Origin: Candidatus Melainabacteria bacterium
GTDB lineage: Bacteria > Cyanobacteriota > Vampirovibrionia > Obscuribacterales > Obscuribacteraceae
Assembly (NCBI GenBank): GCA_003151275.1
Contig: PLXC01000105.1
Span: forward strand, 1 to 55,582
Direction: 5' to 3'
DNA length: 55,582 nucleotides
Below, in pieces: positions 1-8,626 of the stretch. The translations under genes and the position numbers were made by a program. Each line of letters starts with the position of its first letter. Position 1 is the stretch's first letter. A model generated the notes under the pieces. That model was given only the letters and a program-made list of their open reading frames with translations, had not been told where the DNA came from and made no database searches.

Positions 1-59
1 GTCGGATTGCCTCTGGAATCGAGTATTTCCATCGCAGATATTTCTTCAATATGAGTCAT
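1..59 (-). CDS. eno: Enolase, N-terminal fragment (gene runs off the window edge)
   Basis: Reading leftward from the ATG at 59, the 19 complete codons give MTHIEEISAMEILDSRGNP. This matches the start of bacterial enolase, in which a short basic or acidic lead-in precedes the nearly invariant I-x-DSRGNPT motif. Enolase interconverts 2-phosphoglycerate and phosphoenolpyruvate in glycolysis. An AGGAGA Shine-Dalgarno sequence on the minus strand lies about 8 nt before the ATG. Only the first about 5 percent of the protein is inside the window, so the identification rests on this one motif, although it is very distinctive. The gene is divergent from the zinc-ribbon gene at 250. Confidence 0.85.
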   Translation of the reverse strand, partial: MTHIEEISAMEILDSRGNP

Positions 60-249
60 CGAATCAAATTCTCCTATCGTGTTGAGCATTTATTTTCATC
101 AGAAAATCATTTCCGATGGTGCAACATTTAGTTGTTCAAGTATAATCCTTTCACTGGGTTTCTTATTTTTCCGGTTGGGCAGGGAATATCCAGTACCTTG
201 GTGTGGTATCAGTGACATCTCAGTTAAAACCTAGAAGTGGTGGTCCAGC

Positions 250-627
250 ATGGGCAAATTCCATGGCGGAGGTTTCCAGGCTATTCAGGAATACTTCCAG
301 CAGAAGAGTTGCCGATTTTGCGATAACCCGTTTTCTTCCGAAGGCATTCAATTGCTTAGAGAAGAGCCGGGCGTTCTTGTGGTGCGTGTAACTTGCAGTT
401 CTTGCGGTCATCCGCTTGGTGTAGCAATAGTAGGAACAAACAATCGAGGGCAAAAAGAGAGGCCCAATTGTCCTGCTGATTGGACGAAGAAAGACATCGA
501 TCGTCTTTCTAAAAATCCGACTATCACCTACGATGACGTTTTGAGTGCACATGAATTCTTTACCAAGCTTGGATCTGACTGGTCCCAGCACATTCCTCGA
601 CTGCGACGAGCAGCCCAAAGTCAATAA
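250..627 (+). CDS. Small zinc-ribbon-like protein of unknown function
   Basis: A 125-residue protein with two CxxC pairs, C21-x2-C24 and C49-x2-C52, spaced like a zinc ribbon. The second pair sits in VTCSSCGHPLG. The segment between them (residues 31-47) is hydrophobic beta-rich. The C-terminal half contains a likely helical stretch beginning at a TYDDVLSAHEFF segment, which resembles descriptions of domains that follow zinc ribbons in cyanobacterial and clostridial hypothetical proteins. There is no signal peptide or membrane segment. It lies between divergent eno and the radical SAM gene 47 nt downstream and could be co-transcribed with the latter. I do not recognise the family; a metal-binding or nucleic-acid-binding role is only inferred from the cysteines. 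Confidence 0.7.
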   Translation: MGKFHGGGFQAIQEYFQQKSCRFCDNPFSSEGIQLLREEPGVLVVRVTCSSCGHPLGVAIVGTNNRGQKERPNCPADWTKKDIDRLSKNPTITYDDVLSAHEFFTKLGSDWSQHIPRLRRAAQSQ

Positions 628-674
628 GTCTATCAGGCCACCCGCCTGAACTGAAAATCTGCCAAAATAAAAGC

Positions 675-2279
675 ATGCTCGGTAAAGAAGTATGCCTTGT
701 TACAAGACAAGCCAAGGAGAATCCTCTCTTTGGTGTTTCTTGGTTTTATCCCAACACATACGCCGTCGGCATGTCAGGACTGGGCTTTCAGCTGGTCTGG
801 TGGCTTATGGACCAGGACCCGGAAATCATCGTCAAGCGTGGTTTCACCGACATGGAAGAGTCAGGAGCCGCCGCAGGCGAGCTATTTGGCTTCACAGTAT
901 CGTGGGAACTTGACTTTATAAACATACTTGCCATCCTCGAAAAGCATGGCATTCCCGCCCTAGCAAGCGAACGAGCAGGCAGCGACCCGCTCGTTTTTGG
1001 CGGCGGTCCTGTGTTAAGCGCCAACCCGGAGCCCTACGCAGAGTTTTTCGATCTGGTCTTATTGGGCGACGCAGAAGCGGTCGTTCCTGCTCTGATGAAT
1101 GCTTGGAAATCGACGCGCAATATAAAAGATCGGCGGGCAAGATTGGAAGACCTTGCCACCATACCTGGGGTCTATGTTCCGAGTCTATACTCATATAAAT
1201 TAGTGAGCAAAGATGGGCCTATTGAGGCTATACAGTCTCTATCTCTGGCGCCGCATAAAATCGTCAAGCAACTATATGTGCCACCGCCCGATTATATAGC
1301 TCATACAAAAATTCTTAGTCATGATACCGCCTGGGGTGACACATTTTTAGCCGAAATAGTGCGCTCATGCCCACAGGAGTGCCGGTTTTGCTTGGCAAGC
1401 TTCCTCACCCGGCCTTTCCGTCCAATCAATGTGGACACAATCATCAACAAGATTGACCTGGGACTTAAGTACACAAACAAAATTGGACTACTAGGGCCAA
1501 GCGTTACTGAACATCCCAATTTTGACCAGATCGCGGCTCGACTTTTGGAACGGCCTAATATTCATATATCAATTGCTTCGATACGCGCTGATACCATAAG
1601 CGATACTGTTTTGCGAATGCTCAAGGCGCTGCATCAGAAGTCAGTAACTATTGCGATAGAATCCGGCTCTGAACGACTAAGAGCGATCATGAAAAAGAAT
1701 TTGAACGAAGACGAGATACTAAATGCGGTTTCACTAATCGCCGCAAGTGGATTGGAAAGCGTCAAATTCTATGGCATGGTCGGTTTGCCGCACGAAACGC
1801 AGGAAGACTTGGACGAGACGATCCGATTGATGCAAGCCTTGAAGAAGGCGCATCGGCATATACGCTTCGTTTTCGGCGTCAGTTCATTCGTGCCGAAAGC
1901 GCAAACTCCATATCAGTGGAGCGGTCGCATGAAAGATTGCAAAGCGCGTCTTGAATATATTCGCAAGCACTTAGCCAAGGTCGGCATCGATGTGCGCCCA
2001 GAGAGCCACAATTGGAGCGATATTCAGGGTGTTTTGTCGCGCGGCGATAGGCGTCTGACCAAGCCCCTGATGCAAGTGGCGAGGGATGGAGGAGGTTTAG
2101 GGGCCTGGAAAAAAATGTTCCGAGAGAACAAAGATTGTCCGTCCTTCGATTTTTATGCCTTCAGGGACATTCCTATGAACGAAACCTTACCCTGGGAGCA
2201 CTTGACAGAGGTTCCAAAGACAGAATTCCTGGAAAAACACAATGCCGCGGCTCAACAACTGGCCGCCACGCTAATTTAA
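675..2279 (+). CDS. B12-binding-like domain / radical SAM protein
   Basis: A 534-residue protein. Residues about 10-180 look like the Rossmann-type cobalamin-binding region found in front of many radical SAM domains, with a glycine-rich VFGGGPVLSANPEP segment and an EFFDLVLLGDAEAVVPAL segment typical of this architecture. The radical SAM cluster-binding motif CPQECRFC is at C232, C236 and C239. It is followed by a TIM-barrel-like stretch containing ESGSERLR, the glycine-rich or SAM-contacting segments, and KFYGMVGLPHET. These proteins use a 4Fe-4S cluster to cleave S-adenosylmethionine and perform radical chemistry, often methylation or ring rearrangement. The substrate cannot be read from sequence. 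Related cyanobacterial proteins exist, but I cannot assign a subfamily. The ATG at 675 has no strong Shine-Dalgarno sequence. Confidence 0.85.
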   Translation: MLGKEVCLVTRQAKENPLFGVSWFYPNTYAVGMSGLGFQLVWWLMDQDPEIIVKRGFTDMEESGAAAGELFGFTVSWELDFINILAILEKHGIPALASERAGSDPLVFGGGPVLSANPEPYAEFFDLVLLGDAEAVVPALMNAWKSTRNIKDRRARLEDLATIPGVYVPSLYSYKLVSKDGPIEAIQSLSLAPHKIVKQLYVPPPDYIAHTKILSHDTAWGDTFLAEIVRSCPQECRFCLASFLTRPFRPINVDTIINKIDLGLKYTNKIGLLGPSVTEHPNFDQIAARLLERPNIHISIASIRADTISDTVLRMLKALHQKSVTIAIESGSERLRAIMKKNLNEDEILNAVSLIAASGLESVKFYGMVGLPHETQEDLDETIRLMQALKKAHRHIRFVFGVSSFVPKAQTPYQWSGRMKDCKARLEYIRKHLAKVGIDVRPESHNWSDIQGVLSRGDRRLTKPLMQVARDGGGLGAWKKMFRENKDCPSFDFYAFRDIPMNETLPWEHLTEVPKTEFLEKHNAAAQQLAATLI

Positions 2280-2375
2280 CGGCATCAGTTAGCATGGTTG
2301 TCAACTATTCAATCGATCCCATTTTTGATCGATATCCTAAACGGAGTTGGTCATCGATATTATCGCGGAGCAAAA

Positions 2376-3218
2376 ATGCACAAGATAGAAGTTGAAATTT
2401 CTGACTTCCTCTGGGACGCCCTAAGAAGGCAAGTAGAGTTTGGCTCACAGTCACAAGATCAGCTTGTTTCACAAGCGCTGGCACAATTTTTTCAAAACAG
2501 CGCCGATACGTTGTTTCAAGTATCAACTAGCAGCGCCTTGGTCGAAGGCATTTACCGAGGCGCTGTGCCGATATCGACTTTGCGAGAGCATGGGGATTTA
2601 GGCTTAGGAACGTTCGAAGATCTAGACGGGGAAATGATTATCGTTGATGGCAAAGTCTTTCAAGCTCGGTCTGATGGCTCGGTCAGACCGGTTAAAGACG
2701 ACGTCAAAACGCCATTTGCCGTGATTGCCCAGTTCACTCCAGATCATTCTCAAACGATTTATAAATGTGATGGATACAAGCGAATTCGCCAGGAATTCGA
2801 TCGCGTCAGAGAATCAGCAAACCTTTTCTACGCTCTGCGCGTCACAGGCGTGTTTGAGCAAGTGCAAGTTCGGACAGTTTGCAAAACTGCAGAAGGCGTT
2901 CCTTTAGTCAAGGCAGCTGCCGTGCAACCAGAATTCACCTATGAGAACATCGAAGGCACCTTGGTTGGATTTTGGTCACCAGAATACGCAAAATCTTTCA
3001 ATGTGCCCGGCTACCACATGCACTTCCTTTCCAAGAATAAGGACAAAGGTGGGCATCTCCTCGATTGTTCGGCTAAAGAATTGAAGCTTGAGATTCACAA
3101 GGAAACGAAGCTTTCCCTGGTGCTGCCCCAAACACGTGAATTTCTGGAAGCCGATTTGACCCGCGATCCAGCCGCAGATCTCGAGCAGGCAGAAAAGTCG
3201 CAGAAGAGTAAACACTAG
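2376..3218 (+). CDS. budA: Alpha-acetolactate decarboxylase with N-terminal extension
   Basis: Converts 2-acetolactate to acetoin with loss of CO2 (EC 4.1.1.5), in cytosolic overflow metabolism from pyruvate. From the ATG at 2376 (GCGGAG just upstream) the protein has 280 residues. The core contains GIYRGAVPISTLREHGDLGLGTF, split here only as a family cue, then DGEMIIVDG, an RVTGVFEQVQVRT segment with the conserved arginines, and the zinc site GYHMHF with H214 and H216 plus H227 in GGHLL. The 2- and 13-residue His spacing equals that of characterised enzymes (H194, H196, H207). Residues 1-45 are extra: a beta strand then two helices (IEVEISDFLWDALRRQ), like a ribbon-helix-helix or an oligomerisation tail. 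An upstream TTG start at 2298 lacks a ribosome site and is disfavoured. No acetolactate synthase gene is adjacent. Confidence 0.85.
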   Translation: MHKIEVEISDFLWDALRRQVEFGSQSQDQLVSQALAQFFQNSADTLFQVSTSSALVEGIYRGAVPISTLREHGDLGLGTFEDLDGEMIIVDGKVFQARSDGSVRPVKDDVKTPFAVIAQFTPDHSQTIYKCDGYKRIRQEFDRVRESANLFYALRVTGVFEQVQVRTVCKTAEGVPLVKAAAVQPEFTYENIEGTLVGFWSPEYAKSFNVPGYHMHFLSKNKDKGGHLLDCSAKELKLEIHKETKLSLVLPQTREFLEADLTRDPAADLEQAEKSQKSKH

Positions 3219-3263
3219 TAAGACGCGGCATCAAAGCCAGTTATACAAAGAGGAGTCGTGCCT

Positions 3264-4937
3264 ATGCCGATCTGGATACAAATAATTCTAGCGATCGGCA
3301 TCGACATTGGACTCTCTGTCTTAGCGCAATCGATGAACCAAACAACGCAGTCAGTCTTGCTTCTAAAGCTAGGATTTCAGCTGATTACAAGTGTGTGGGC
3401 GGCTTGGGATTCCTCAAAAATCGAGTTGAAAAAATACAAAGTGCCGCTCTCATTTCATCCGGCGATAGTATTTTTGCTCTGCATGCTTCTTTGGCTGATT
3501 GTATTTCCTCTCTATCTCTTCGCTAGAAACAAGGCCCTGAGCGGGAAAGCGCCGCTGAAAGATTTAGCGTCTCAAGGCTCGGTCAAGACTGCTTACTTCG
3601 CTAAATTGCTAGGCTTCGCACTAGTCAGTTTAGCCGCAGGAGGTATCGCTCTCTTCTGCATGTTCGCACCACGCATTAATCCTGGCTTTCTCAATGATCA
3701 TTTATTCCGCAGTGCATCGGAAGCCGACGATTTGACAAAAAGTCGCATTGAAATTCCTGAAGAAAGTAAGTTTTTCAAACAACTTGCTTTCAGCCTGCAG
3801 AGACCATTTACAGCTGAAGACTTTAGAAAACTGGATTTAGAGGAACCGGAAGACGTTCACTTCAGAACCAGCGATGGTGTCACACTGAAAGGCTGGTTTT
3901 TTGCCACTCCTCAATCTCGCGAGACTGTGCTGCTAAGCCCGGATGGATTTTTCGGGATGCGGTTCCCAGTTTTGCTTGGTTACATCAAAACTCTTCAGAA
4001 GGCTAAATTTTCTGTCTTCGTCTACGACTATCGAAAATTCTCTCAACCTGGCACTAAATCAAATGTAGAAAACGTTCTCATAGACGGACGTGCTGCCTAT
4101 GACTGCATGGTCAAGGAAAGAAAAATAGACCCAGCACATCTGATCTTGATGGGCAGAGAACTCGGTGCATACGTTTGCTGCCAACTAAGCAAAGATTTGC
4201 CCTGCGCAGGAATGGTGCTTGAAGACCCCTGGACAAATCTCAAAGATCACATCGACAACTCTTTAGCGGTGGCCATGAGAATTGTGCCGCTATCTCTCTA
4301 TCCTGGAGATGGACTGGACAATCTAAAAGCATTGAAGGGCAAACACCCGCCCATACTAATTGCTGGAAGTTCTTTGCAAGACGCTGGTGCTTATAAGGTT
4401 TACGAGTCGATCGACGGTCCCAAAAGCTTTGTGCGATTGATGCGCTTTGACAGTGTGATTTTTCCGGATCTACCTGCCAGTTCAAATCGCTACGTAGCGA
4501 AATTAGAAAACTTTTTGCAGGCGCCAGCGACAGCTGCTCAAGCCTCAGTTGAATCGAGAATCGATGACCTTGAACAACGTCTAAGCGATCATGAAATCAA
4601 GTGGCAAACGAATCTAGACCAAGCCTTACTGCATGCCAAAGCGCAGAATAAGCTAGTGCTTGTGGATTTTTATACAGACTGGTGCGGTCCGTGTAAGTTG
4701 ATGGATGCCAGGACATATAGCAATGCGACTGTTCAAAACTTTATGGACGCGCACTTGATCAGTGTGAAAATCAATGCTGAAGATCCAAAACTTGGTCAAC
4801 AGGCAGCGATGAAATATCGGATCATGGCCTATCCAACCGTGCTAATTCTCAATCCGGCAGGAGCGGTGGTCGATAAAATGAGGGGTTTTGTGCCTGCCAA
4901 GAATTTTTTAAGAGAACTCAAGGCTGTATTCGATTGA
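3264..4937 (+). CDS. Membrane protein fusion: alpha/beta-hydrolase-like domain plus C-terminal thioredoxin
   Basis: A 557-residue three-part protein. Residues 1-140 hold about four hydrophobic segments. Residues about 180-420 resemble an alpha/beta hydrolase (LKGWFF, SVFVYDYRKFSQPG and the strand-elbow LILMGRELGAY). Residues about 445-557 are a thioredoxin domain with the redox centre WCGPC at 473-477 and the cis-proline segment AYPTVLILN. In the hydrolase nucleophile elbow G-x-S-x-G the serine is replaced by Glu299 (GRELG), so classic esterase activity is unlikely. A coiled-coil-like linker (SRIDDLEQRLSDHEIKW) joins the hydrolase and thioredoxin parts. The ATG at 3264 is preferred over a GTG at 3258 because AGGAG ends 8 nt before the ATG. 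A thiol-disulfide role facing the cytosol or periplasm is inferred; topology is not resolved. Confidence 0.75.
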   Translation: MPIWIQIILAIGIDIGLSVLAQSMNQTTQSVLLLKLGFQLITSVWAAWDSSKIELKKYKVPLSFHPAIVFLLCMLLWLIVFPLYLFARNKALSGKAPLKDLASQGSVKTAYFAKLLGFALVSLAAGGIALFCMFAPRINPGFLNDHLFRSASEADDLTKSRIEIPEESKFFKQLAFSLQRPFTAEDFRKLDLEEPEDVHFRTSDGVTLKGWFFATPQSRETVLLSPDGFFGMRFPVLLGYIKTLQKAKFSVFVYDYRKFSQPGTKSNVENVLIDGRAAYDCMVKERKIDPAHLILMGRELGAYVCCQLSKDLPCAGMVLEDPWTNLKDHIDNSLAVAMRIVPLSLYPGDGLDNLKALKGKHPPILIAGSSLQDAGAYKVYESIDGPKSFVRLMRFDSVIFPDLPASSNRYVAKLENFLQAPATAAQASVESRIDDLEQRLSDHEIKWQTNLDQALLHAKAQNKLVLVDFYTDWCGPCKLMDARTYSNATVQNFMDAHLISVKINAEDPKLGQQAAMKYRIMAYPTVLILNPAGAVVDKMRGFVPAKNFLRELKAVFD

Positions 4938-4969
4938 GAAGATCGAACCTCGAAGCCAGGCAAGAAGCG

Positions 4970-5016
4970 GTTTATAAGTATAGATGGATAGATCTGAGGT
5001 TGAAAAGCTTATAAAC
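4970..5016. repeat. Perfect 9-bp inverted repeat in the leader of the eIF2B-like gene
   Basis: GTTTATAAG at 4970-4978 is the exact reverse complement of CTTATAAAC at 5008-5016, separated by 29 nt. It lies between the thioredoxin fusion gene and the ATG at 5073. A shorter pairing, AGAGGA near 5018 with TCCTCT near 5053, lies between it and the Shine-Dalgarno AGGAG. The AT-rich arms could be a protein-binding operator or an RNA hairpin; no T-run follows, so it is not a typical terminator. Confidence 0.4.
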
Positions 5017-5072
5017 TAGAGGAAGATTATACCGCTCGTAATCCACGAAGATCCTCTCTACAGGAGCTGCTC

Positions 5073-6008
5073 ATGGACAAGACTGACCCAAATAGCGATG
5101 TTGTAAAGCCGATACGAGACGACCTCATGTCAGGCGCCGCAGAACTTGCCTTGCGGGCAATCACGATCTTCCAAGCCGTGTTGAATGGACCGCCAGCAGC
5201 GTCTGCGCCTGCCTTGAAGGAAAAGCTGACCGAGACAGCAAGAGCGCTAATCGATGCTCAACCGGCAATGGCGCCGATATTCCATCTCTGTAACACGGTT
5301 CTGTTAGCGATCAACAAATCCTCAACAATGGAAGCGATCAAACAGGATTGCCAGGCGGCTCTAGATAAGTTTGAAAAAACGCTCTGTGAGAGTGCTTCGG
5401 CAATAGCTGACGAAGCTTTCGACCTGATCCCCCCGGGCGAACTAATCTTCGCCTATTCGTTCAGTTCAACTGTAGTCAGCGCCTTGCTGAACGCCAGAGC
5501 GAAGGGACGATACTTTCGGGTCGCCTGCACGGAAGCGCGACCGAGCATGGAAGGGCGAAAATTGGCATCAAGACTGGCTTCAGGCGGAATCGAAGTGATC
5601 CACACCTTCGATAATGCTATGGGTCTGATTTTGCCAAATTGCAGCACGGCCTTCATGGGTTGCGATTGCGTCGGTCGTCCCGGCGTGGTAAACAAAGTCG
5701 GGTCCTGGGTTTTGGCAGTCGCTTGCCGCGAACTGGGCATTCCGCTTTACGCTCTTTCGGGAACTGAAAAAATCGTCAATGACGACCGTTTGTTTGAGTT
5801 CGAGAAGCATGAACGACCGCCAGAAGAGGTTTGGGACTTCACAACCAAGGGCGTTCGAGTGCTGAATCACCAATTCGACCTGGTCCCCTTTAATCTTTTA
5901 AGCGGCCTGGTGACTGAGCGCGGTATCCTAAAAGAGCCAGACATCGAGCAATACGTCTCAAAGCTGGAAGTTCACGAGGCTTTAAAGTTACAACCGGCGA
6001 CTTTTTAA
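5073..6008 (+). CDS. eIF2B alpha/beta/delta-type (sugar-phosphate isomerase-like) family protein
   Basis: A 311-residue soluble protein with the eIF2B/MtnA/ribose-1,5-bisphosphate isomerase fold pattern. It has a helical N-terminal half (residues 1-120). A Rossmann-like half follows with LIFAYSFSSTVVSALL, where the family has a T/S-x-S-x-T phosphate-binding motif, then RVACTEARPSMEGRKLA, FMGCDCVGRPGVVNKVGSW (the conserved G-x-D then G-x-x-N-K-x-G block) and a C-terminal FDLVPFNLLSGLVTERG. Members isomerise methylthioribose-1-phosphate or ribose-1,5-bisphosphate, or act in translation initiation. In bacteria without eIF2B an isomerase is more likely, but the substrate is unknown. The ATG has a good AGGAG 7 nt upstream. 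It is flanked by unrelated genes, which gives no pathway clue. Confidence 0.75.
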   Translation: MDKTDPNSDVVKPIRDDLMSGAAELALRAITIFQAVLNGPPAASAPALKEKLTETARALIDAQPAMAPIFHLCNTVLLAINKSSTMEAIKQDCQAALDKFEKTLCESASAIADEAFDLIPPGELIFAYSFSSTVVSALLNARAKGRYFRVACTEARPSMEGRKLASRLASGGIEVIHTFDNAMGLILPNCSTAFMGCDCVGRPGVVNKVGSWVLAVACRELGIPLYALSGTEKIVNDDRLFEFEKHERPPEEVWDFTTKGVRVLNHQFDLVPFNLLSGLVTERGILKEPDIEQYVSKLEVHEALKLQPATF

Positions 6009-6029
6009 CTCCCTTAGATACACCACAGT

Positions 6030-6617
6030 TTGATTCAAGTCAGAAAAATTCTAGTTACAACGACTCTGTCGATTACCCTGACTCTGCTATTTTGCAGTTC
6101 GGTAGAAGCTCGTTTGGGTGAGAGTTTCCAGTCTTTTAAAGCGAAAGCGGCAAAAGGATTTAAATTTAAGAGCGAGAGCAAAAAAGACACTCGCACCTAT
6201 TACATGTATTCGATGGCTCTTGACCCAACGACAACGCAAGCCGCACCAGGCTTTGCTGGCGGTCTGACCGTGACTGTGGTGGGCGGGCGCGTCACTGGAC
6301 AATCGATGGTCATGCGCTTAGGCGAAAATTATGAGGCAGGCAAAGCTTTGGCGACCGCCCATGCTCTTGATTTTGCCTATGAGTCACTCGGAAAACCTAG
6401 CCCGAAGACGAAAGAATCGACCGAGAAAGAATTCCAAGCCTATTCACAAGCTATTGATATGGTCATGGGCGGCAGCCCGCAAAACTTGCGTTATCCTGGA
6501 TTCAATGGTGTCATTACATTCTCACTCGCAGCCGACCAGGGTGTAATCATCGCGGCAACCCCTGATGCAGCGCCACCGCCTGGTGGACCCGAGCCAGTCA
6601 ATAAGGCCAACAAATAA
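6030..6617 (+). CDS. Secreted protein of unknown function, co-transcribed with a kinase
   Basis: A 195-residue protein. Residues 1-27 form a signal peptide: basic start, hydrophobic LVTTTLSITLTLLFCSS, and a probable cleavage after VEA. The mature part is Lys- and Ser-rich at first (about residues 32-55), then has beta-strand segments such as GGLTVTVVGGRVTGQSMVMR, and ends in a Pro-rich tail. There is no recognisable enzyme motif. The start codon is TTG at 6030 with no clear ribosome site; no ATG precedes the signal sequence in frame. The stop codon shares one base with the ATG of the kinase-TPR gene at 6617, so the two are almost certainly one operon, and the protein may be an extracytoplasmic partner of that kinase. 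This last point is inference. Confidence 0.65.
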   Translation: MIQVRKILVTTTLSITLTLLFCSSVEARLGESFQSFKAKAAKGFKFKSESKKDTRTYYMYSMALDPTTTQAAPGFAGGLTVTVVGGRVTGQSMVMRLGENYEAGKALATAHALDFAYESLGKPSPKTKESTEKEFQAYSQAIDMVMGGSPQNLRYPGFNGVITFSLAADQGVIIAATPDAAPPPGGPEPVNKANK

Positions 6618-8572
6618 TGGTTGATCACGAAACAAAAAAACAGCAGTCGCTCTCAAAGTTCTGCATCAACTGCGGTGATAAGTTTGCCAGCGGCATGACC
6701 AAGTGCCCGAAAGATGGTTCCGATTTGATGGAACTACGCCAGGACATGATTGGCACCACCTTTGCAAAAAAGTATCAGATCACATCGATCCTGGGCGAAG
6801 GCGGCATGAGTATCGTCTACAAAGCAAAGCACAAATACATGGAGCGAGTTGTTGCCGTTAAGGTGCTGCATAAACATTTGGTAGCAGATGCGGTGGCACT
6901 ACAAAGATTTCAGCAAGAGTCACAAGCGGCAAGTTCTCTTTCTCATCCTAACATCGTTACCGTTTACGACTTCGGGATTGAGGATGGACAGGCGTTCTTC
7001 GTCATGGACTGCCTTGAAGGTCCAACACTTCAGGATGTGCTTGAAAAACAAGAAAGAATTTCTTCGAAAGAAGCTACGAGCATTCTCGTTCAGTTGTGCG
7101 ATGGCCTGGAACACGCCCATCGGAAGGGAGTTGTGCATAGGGATTTGAAGCCCAGCAACGTAGTGCTGATGCCGCAAGAAGATGGCAGTCAGCTTTTAAA
7201 AATAGTGGATTTTGGCATTGCAAAATTGATGCCGGGGGAAGACGGCAAGACAAGACAAGCGCTAACACAAACCGGAGAAGTCTTCGGTAGTCCGCTTTTC
7301 ATGAGTCCTGAACAATGCATGGGCAGGGCACCGGACCTTCGATCCGATATTTATTCGGTCGGATGCTTGATGTATGAGGCATTAAGTGGTGTACCACCGC
7401 TGATGGGCGACACTTCTTTCGAGACGATGACAAAACACGTCAACGAAATGCCATTAACATTCAAGCAGGTCGGACAAGACTTAAATGTGCCACCAGAACT
7501 CGAAGCTGTTGTATTCCGCTGCCTGCAGAAAGATCCCGATGACCGCTATCAAACCGCGGCCGAAATAATCAACGATCTGCCCGCGACAGAGCGTCCCGCC
7601 ATTCGCAACATTACCATCCACCCGCAGGCACAGTTAAAGGCGGCAACTAAAAAACCAACCTTCGTTTTTCCGACCACGGTAGTTTTGGCCCTGACTATTA
7701 CAGCCGTTTCGTCATACTACCTGTTCTTTTGGAAGGGTCCGCTATCTGATAACGGAACTCCATACCACAAGTTTCGCTGGAACGTTTTCTTGACTCTCGC
7801 CGATTCTGCCGCAAAGGCAGATCACAATCAAGATGCCGCGAATTATTTGCTCGAAGCCGAGAAAGAAATCAAGTTCATCAGTGATCGTCAAGAAAAATAT
7901 CTGAAGACCTTGTCGCAGCAAGCAGAAATTTATGGACGATTGGCTGACACCGACAAGGTCGAAGCCATTTCTCAAAAGATTGTCGAGGTCAAAAAAGAAC
8001 GAGCACTTGGAGATTTAGAACGGCTCTCAAAAATTCTGGAAGGCGCAAAAACCGCATCTGCTCTGAACAAAAATATGAACGATGCAGTCGTGAACTTCAA
8101 CAATGTGCGAGAGCTGGCCGGTACGCTGCATGAGTTTGGACTTTATTCGCAAGAAGAAGAGTTGCTCTCGTCCGCAGTCGAAGTTTATAAACGGGCTCTG
8201 CCGCCAAACGATCCGCAACTCGGTGACCTCTTTAGCGCAGTGGGGCGGTGTTATGAAGCACAGCAAAAAATGGATCTAGCTGGTCAGTTTTTCAAATCTG
8301 CAAACGAGATTTACAAGACAGCGACTCCGGGCTCGGCTAAGTCGACAAAAGGCTTGTTAGAGTTGGGGATTTTTGAGAAGGATCAAAGTCACTGGGACGC
8401 GTCGAAACAAAATCTTGTAAGCGCCTTAGAGCAAGCAAGGAAGCTCCCGGACCCACAGCTGTTGTCCCAATGTTTGAACGCCTACGGTGATTGGTTTAAA
8501 CAACAAAATCAAGTGAAAGAAGCAAAGCAATATTTTGACGAAGCGAAGACCGTAACTCGCAAGAGAATTTAG
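6617..8572 (+). CDS. Zinc-ribbon / Ser-Thr protein kinase / transmembrane / TPR protein
   Basis: A 651-residue PknB-type (Hanks) kinase. Residues 16-34 form a zinc ribbon (FCINCGDKF ... TKCPKDG). The kinase domain spans about 50-325, with Gly-loop LGEGGMSIVYKAK near 59, the ATP-anchoring Lys in VVAVKVL, catalytic loop HRDLKPSN near 174, DFGIAKL, and SPEQC in the activation segment. All key residues are present, so it should be active. A single membrane span (TTVVLALTITAVSSYYLFFW, about 352-371) places the C-terminal about 260 residues, made of tetratricopeptide-like helical repeats (YFDEAK-type ends), outside. TPR ectodomains may bind partner proteins. The overlap with the secreted-protein gene suggests a functional pair. 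A terminator-like hairpin at 8588 follows. Confidence 0.9.
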   Translation: MVDHETKKQQSLSKFCINCGDKFASGMTKCPKDGSDLMELRQDMIGTTFAKKYQITSILGEGGMSIVYKAKHKYMERVVAVKVLHKHLVADAVALQRFQQESQAASSLSHPNIVTVYDFGIEDGQAFFVMDCLEGPTLQDVLEKQERISSKEATSILVQLCDGLEHAHRKGVVHRDLKPSNVVLMPQEDGSQLLKIVDFGIAKLMPGEDGKTRQALTQTGEVFGSPLFMSPEQCMGRAPDLRSDIYSVGCLMYEALSGVPPLMGDTSFETMTKHVNEMPLTFKQVGQDLNVPPELEAVVFRCLQKDPDDRYQTAAEIINDLPATERPAIRNITIHPQAQLKAATKKPTFVFPTTVVLALTITAVSSYYLFFWKGPLSDNGTPYHKFRWNVFLTLADSAAKADHNQDAANYLLEAEKEIKFISDRQEKYLKTLSQQAEIYGRLADTDKVEAISQKIVEVKKERALGDLERLSKILEGAKTASALNKNMNDAVVNFNNVRELAGTLHEFGLYSQEEELLSSAVEVYKRALPPNDPQLGDLFSAVGRCYEAQQKMDLAGQFFKSANEIYKTATPGSAKSTKGLLELGIFEKDQSHWDASKQNLVSALEQARKLPDPQLLSQCLNAYGDWFKQQNQVKEAKQYFDEAKTVTRKRI

Positions 8573-8587
8573 GAGTTGCGTTTGGAT

Positions 8588-8616
8588 CGCGCACGCAGGA
8601 TGAGTGCGCGTTATTT
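8588..8616. terminator. Bidirectional terminator between convergent kinase and gdhA genes
   Basis: CGCGCAC at 8588-8594 pairs perfectly with GTGCGCG at 8604-8610 around a 9-nt loop and is followed by TTATTT on the plus strand. It sits between the stop of the kinase gene at 8572 and the stop of the leftward gdhA gene at 8627, where an intrinsic terminator is expected. The T-run is short, so strength is uncertain. Confidence 0.6.
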
Positions 8617-8626
8617 CATCCGAGTC

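Noticed and set aside
220..624. Minus-strand ORF of 134 codons opposite the zinc-ribbon gene
   Set aside because: Its sequence lacks any family pattern and it mirrors the plus-strand gene, whose CxxC pairs and position look real.
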